Source: Ureibacillus yapensis (GTDB lineage Bacteria > Bacillota > Bacilli > Bacillales_A > Planococcaceae). Taken from it: a stretch of 64,000 nucleotides of DNA. The translations under genes were made by a program, and so were the position numbers. Below are positions 63,008 to 64,000 of this stretch, piece after piece (the stretch's first letter is position 1; each line of letters opens with the position of its first letter). Location of the stretch: assembly GCF_003515775.1 (NCBI RefSeq), contig NZ_QWEI01000001.1, forward strand, positions 724,106-788,105. Direction: 5' to 3'. Below the pieces are notes generated by a model. That model worked only from the letters and a program-made list of their open reading frames with translations. It searched no databases and was not told where the DNA came from.

Positions 63008-63358
63008 TCTCCAGTCCCCTTTCGACTCGTTTGAATAAATTACCTTGGAACAACAAAAAAGTAAAATATTACCTGTAAAGTATACCATGTCAAAAGGGTC
63101 TTTTTGTAAAGAAGTTTTTATAGTAAAAGACAAGATCTGTAAGTATGCTATGATTTTCTTATACTTCACAGACTGAAGATCCTAGCAATACAAATAGAAA
63201 AAGGCACAAAAAATAATAGAGTTTGTAAGAAGTGAATGAAGTTTTAAATTAGTAGATGGGATTGGAGAGGAAGAAGTGGGTAAATGATAGACCGATTTAT
63301 ACTAGGCTTCGATTCGGTTGTAAAATAAAAAAAATCCTTCTATATAATAAGTAGGTTT
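63008..63358. other. Intergenic region
   Basis: No gene, no strong repeat. A weak AAGG/CCTT hairpin with an A/T-run at about 63325-63357 could terminate the SMR gene (minus strand). Confidence 0.35.
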
Positions 63359-63739
63359 TTAGGTTTCTCTATTTTCATTAATTGAATTCGATTGACTTGC
63401 CTGATGATCAGTCACTTCATTCCCTGGTCCAAACAAATTTAAAATCACAACGCCCACAAGAATAAGGATAATACCTAAAATGCTTGCACCATTAACTTTC
63501 TCTTTCCAAATTAAAATGGAAATAATCGTCGTAAAAACAATCCCCAACCCTGACCAGATTGCATACACAGTATTCAAGGGAATGGTTTTCAGAGACAACG
63601 ACATAAAGAATAAACAACTAACAAAAGCGATGATTGTCCCCATCGTAGGGTATATTTTCGTAAATCCTTCCGATGCTTTTAATAGAGAAGAACCAATCAG
63701 TTCCCCAACGATTGCAAGGAATAGGTAGAGATATGACAT
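63359..63739 (-). CDS. Small multidrug resistance (SMR) family efflux protein
   Basis: A 126-residue four-segment SMR transporter, a dimeric H+-coupled exporter of cationic drugs or guanidinium. The essential glutamate is E13 (FLAIVGELIGSSLLKASEGF). The motif YAIWSGLGIVFTTIISILIW, with Trp and Gly in segment 3, and GASILGIILILVGVVILN in segment 4 agree with QacC/EmrE-like proteins. The C-terminal tail of about 15 residues is longer than in EmrE. GGAGGA precedes the ATG. Substrate (drug versus guanidinium) cannot be told. Confidence 0.9.
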   Translation of the reverse strand: MSYLYLFLAIVGELIGSSLLKASEGFTKIYPTMGTIIAFVSCLFFMSLSLKTIPLNTVYAIWSGLGIVFTTIISILIWKEKVNGASILGIILILVGVVILNLFGPGNEVTDHQASQSNSINENRET

Positions 63740-63900
63740 GGGTATTTGTCCTCCTAAGGATATTGGTTATAAAAAAATTATCACCTTCATTATTCTGATA
63801 GTTTTACAGTACCTTTCAAACGTTTTTTTTGTCAATTAATTAAAACAATTCATACATTGTTTACAAAGCCAGTTTTCAGTTCCGGTATTTTGAATATTCA

Positions 63901-64000
63901 CTAATGAGTAATAGAGTTAGATAACTCTCCTTTTCGCAATCTACAGCGATAGTAATCTATTTCTTCAATTCTATATTTTTCAATATTTTCAAGTTCAAAC
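63901..64000 (-). CDS. 3' end of an unidentified gene at the window edge
   Basis: A minus-strand frame is open from base 64000 to a stop at 63901-63903 and encodes about 32 residues (FELENIEKYRIEEIDYYRCR, then LRKGELSNSITH). Composition looks protein-like. Too short to identify. Confidence 0.35.
   Translation of the reverse strand, partial: FELENIEKYRIEEIDYYRCRLRKGELSNSITH

Overview
The window looks like chromosome of a spore-forming, motile, S-layered Gram-positive of the Caryophanaceae/Planococcaceae (Lysinibacillus/Solibacillus-like). This is inferred from gene content and order: a low-GC Bacillus-type flagellar/competence cluster (hpf ... fliT-fliS-fliD-flaG ... hag-csrA-fliW-yviE-flgL-flgK-flgN-flgM-yvyF-comFC-comFA-degV ... 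degU-degS-yvyE-lytR-tagO) in nearly the B. subtilis order, an accessory SecA2/SlaP pair, and at least five proteins carrying S-layer homology (SLH) domains. No rRNA, tRNA or CRISPR array was seen.

Layout. (1) 1-2.8 kb: the start of a Flp-pilus cpaB gene, the ribosome hibernation factor hpf, and two paralogous PilZ-domain genes. (2) 3.3-10.7 kb: an AT-rich accessory operon of three consecutive dynamin-like GTPases plus a small protein, with overlapping or nearly overlapping genes, a palindromic operator candidate upstream and a terminator downstream. The first GTPase is unusual: a cytosolic dynamin-type head, one membrane segment, then about five SH3b-like repeats. This is my best candidate for an undescribed system. 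(3) 10.7-25.6 kb: flagellar filament, cap, chaperone, hook-junction and regulatory genes and the comF genes. It is interrupted between flaG and hag by an accessory patch: an IS21 istB remnant, a frameshifted gene, and a pair of unknown genes, one HEPN-like. (4) 25.7-33 kb: degV, a lipoprotein, degU/degS, yvyE, an LCP ligase and tagO. (5) 33.3-37 kb: secA2-slaP, the accessory export route for S-layer proteins, followed by a 52-bp tandem repeat array. (6) 37-64 kb: a cell-surface island with NlpC/P60 hydrolases, CAP, phosphodiester glycosidase, nuclease, phytase/alkaline-phosphatase-like and S-layer proteins, many with SLH anchors, plus brnQ, an S41 protease, a TetR regulator, a TraB/GumN protein and an SMR transporter.

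How the parts work together. TagO starts wall glycopolymer synthesis, and the LCP enzyme attaches polymers to peptidoglycan. These polymers are the usual ligands of SLH domains, and SecA2/SlaP helps export SLH proteins. FliW-CsrA-hag form the flagellin homeostasis loop, and a CsrA-site hairpin is visible in the hag leader. Several putative Spo0A boxes (TGTCGAA) lie in front of surface genes (the cpaB region, the LCP gene, brnQ), suggesting coordination with the sporulation/biofilm decision. Regulatory calls are pattern-based inference; no alignment or search was run.
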